A stretch of 5,687 bases of DNA from assembly GCA_023389135.1 (NCBI GenBank), contig JAEWEX010000408.1, positions 1 through 5,687 of the forward strand, read 5' to 3'. A program made the position numbers and the translations under genes. Position 1 is the stretch's first letter. Every line of letters begins with the position of its first letter. Below are positions 5,153 to 5,687 of this stretch, one piece after another. The notes beneath the pieces were generated by a model. It was not told the origin of the DNA. It did not search any database and worked only from the letters and a program-made list of their open reading frames with translations. This DNA comes from Pseudomonadota bacterium. GTDB lineage: Bacteria; Pseudomonadota; Alphaproteobacteria; Rhizobiales; Methylopilaceae.

Positions 5153-5163
5153 GGCCCGCCGCC
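5136..5163. terminator. GC hairpin between convergent genes, possible bidirectional terminator
   Basis: GGCGGCGGGC (5136-5145) and GCCCGCCGCC (5154-5163) are perfect 10-bp inverted repeats around an 8-nt loop that includes the DUF2147 stop codon. The position between converging genes suits a bidirectional terminator, but no T-run follows on either strand. Confidence 0.45.
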
Positions 5164-5173
5164 CTCTGAAGGA

Positions 5174-5687
5174 TCAGCGGCGCGCCCGCTGGCCGAACAG
5201 CACGCTTTGCGCGCCCTTGTCGGTGGCGAGGTTGTGGCCGGCGCGCTCCGCCTCTCCCACCTTCAAGGCCTTCTGCACCGCCGGCCTTGCCTGAACGCGG
5301 GCGAGCCATGCCTTCAGGTCGGGGAAGTCCTCGATGTCCTGTCCCTGCCGCTCCCAGCCGCGGGCCCATCCGATGGACGCCATGTCGGCGATGGAATAAT
5401 CGCCGGCGATGTAGTCCCGCCCCTGCAAGCGCCTGTCCAGGACGCCATAAAGGCGGTTCACCTCGTTGGTGTAGCGGTCGATGGCGTAGGGCACCTTCTC
5501 GGGCGCGTAGATGCGGAAATGATGGGTCTGCCCCGCCATGGGGCCGAGGCCGCCCATCTGCCAGTGGAGCCACTGATCGATCTCGACCCGCTCGCGCTCG
5601 TCGGCGCCATAGAACCGGCCGAACTTGCGGCCGAGATACTGCAGGATCGCGCCGGACTCGCACACGGATATGGGCCTGCCGTCGGGT
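5174..5687 (-). CDS. Glutathione S-transferase family protein, YfcG-like (nu class), 5' end beyond window
   Basis: The visible 171 codons run from within the thioredoxin-like domain to the stop at 5176-5174. They begin P-D-G-R-P-I-S-V-C-E-S-G-A-I-L-Q-Y-L-G, where E-S is the motif that holds the gamma-glutamyl part of glutathione. The all-helical domain follows with Q-W-L-H-W-Q-M-G-G-L-G-P-M and G-Q-T-H-H-F, then the N-capping and hydrophobic-staple region D-Y-S-I-A-D-M-A. The W-Q-x-G-G-L-G-P-M and H-H-F blocks are typical of YfcG/YghU-type nu-class enzymes, which bind glutathione disulfide and show disulfide-bond reductase activity rather than classic conjugation. The N-terminal residues that would confirm the class (T-P-N type active site) lie past the window edge. 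GTG 5665 is not taken as the start because the family sequence clearly continues upstream of it. Confidence 0.9.
   Translation of the reverse strand, partial: PDGRPISVCESGAILQYLGRKFGRFYGADERERVEIDQWLHWQMGGLGPMAGQTHHFRIYAPEKVPYAIDRYTNEVNRLYGVLDRRLQGRDYIAGDYSIADMASIGWARGWERQGQDIEDFPDLKAWLARVQARPAVQKALKVGEAERAGHNLATDKGAQSVLFGQRARR

Noticed and set aside
1..5687. CRISPR arrays, insertion sequences and tandem repeats.
   Set aside because: No regularly spaced repeats, transposase-like frames or terminal inverted repeats were seen on either strand.

Overview
The window reads as chromosomal DNA from a high-GC alphaproteobacterium, probably of the order Hyphomicrobiales (Rhizobiales). This is inferred from protein style and gene content: a membrane-bound PuuD urate hydroxylase, a fused UraD-UraH protein, a short Sel1-repeat protein and a DUF2147 protein. 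No marker fixes the genus.

Region 1 (1-1876, plus strand) is a urate-degradation operon. It holds the 3' part of puuD (membrane urate hydroxylase with a C-terminal cytochrome c domain), a bifunctional OHCU decarboxylase/5-hydroxyisourate hydrolase, and a 64-residue 4-oxalocrotonate-tautomerase-family protein. The first two cover urate -> 5-hydroxyisourate -> OHCU -> (S)-allantoin. The tautomerase is probably cotranscribed, but its substrate is unknown. A perfect 8-bp inverted repeat over its stop codon closes the operon.

Region 2 (about 1877-3533, plus strand) has visibly lower GC. By hand count, 3121-3180 is 35% G+C and 2101-2160 is 53%, against 75% for 1321-1380. It carries two tightly spaced genes: a class I SAM-dependent methyltransferase and a protein with a ParB-like D-G-Q-H-R motif. 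The block stops at the 3' end of a tRNA-Ser(GCT) gene on the opposite strand, and the reading frame of its second gene runs into that tRNA. It looks like an acquired cassette or island remnant. No integrase and no att duplication is visible.

Region 3 (3534-4298, minus strand) holds tRNA-Ser(GCT) with its probable promoter, a small glycine-zipper lipoprotein and a small Sel1-repeat protein. Region 4 (4299-4729) is a gene-free interval with an AT-rich core carrying a CGCTTAA direct repeat. Region 5 (4730-5687) has a secreted DUF2147 protein converging on a partial YfcG-like (nu-class) glutathione transferase, with a 10-bp GC hairpin between them.

The least explained part is the methyltransferase/DGQHR-protein pair next to the tRNA. 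I do not claim a function for it.
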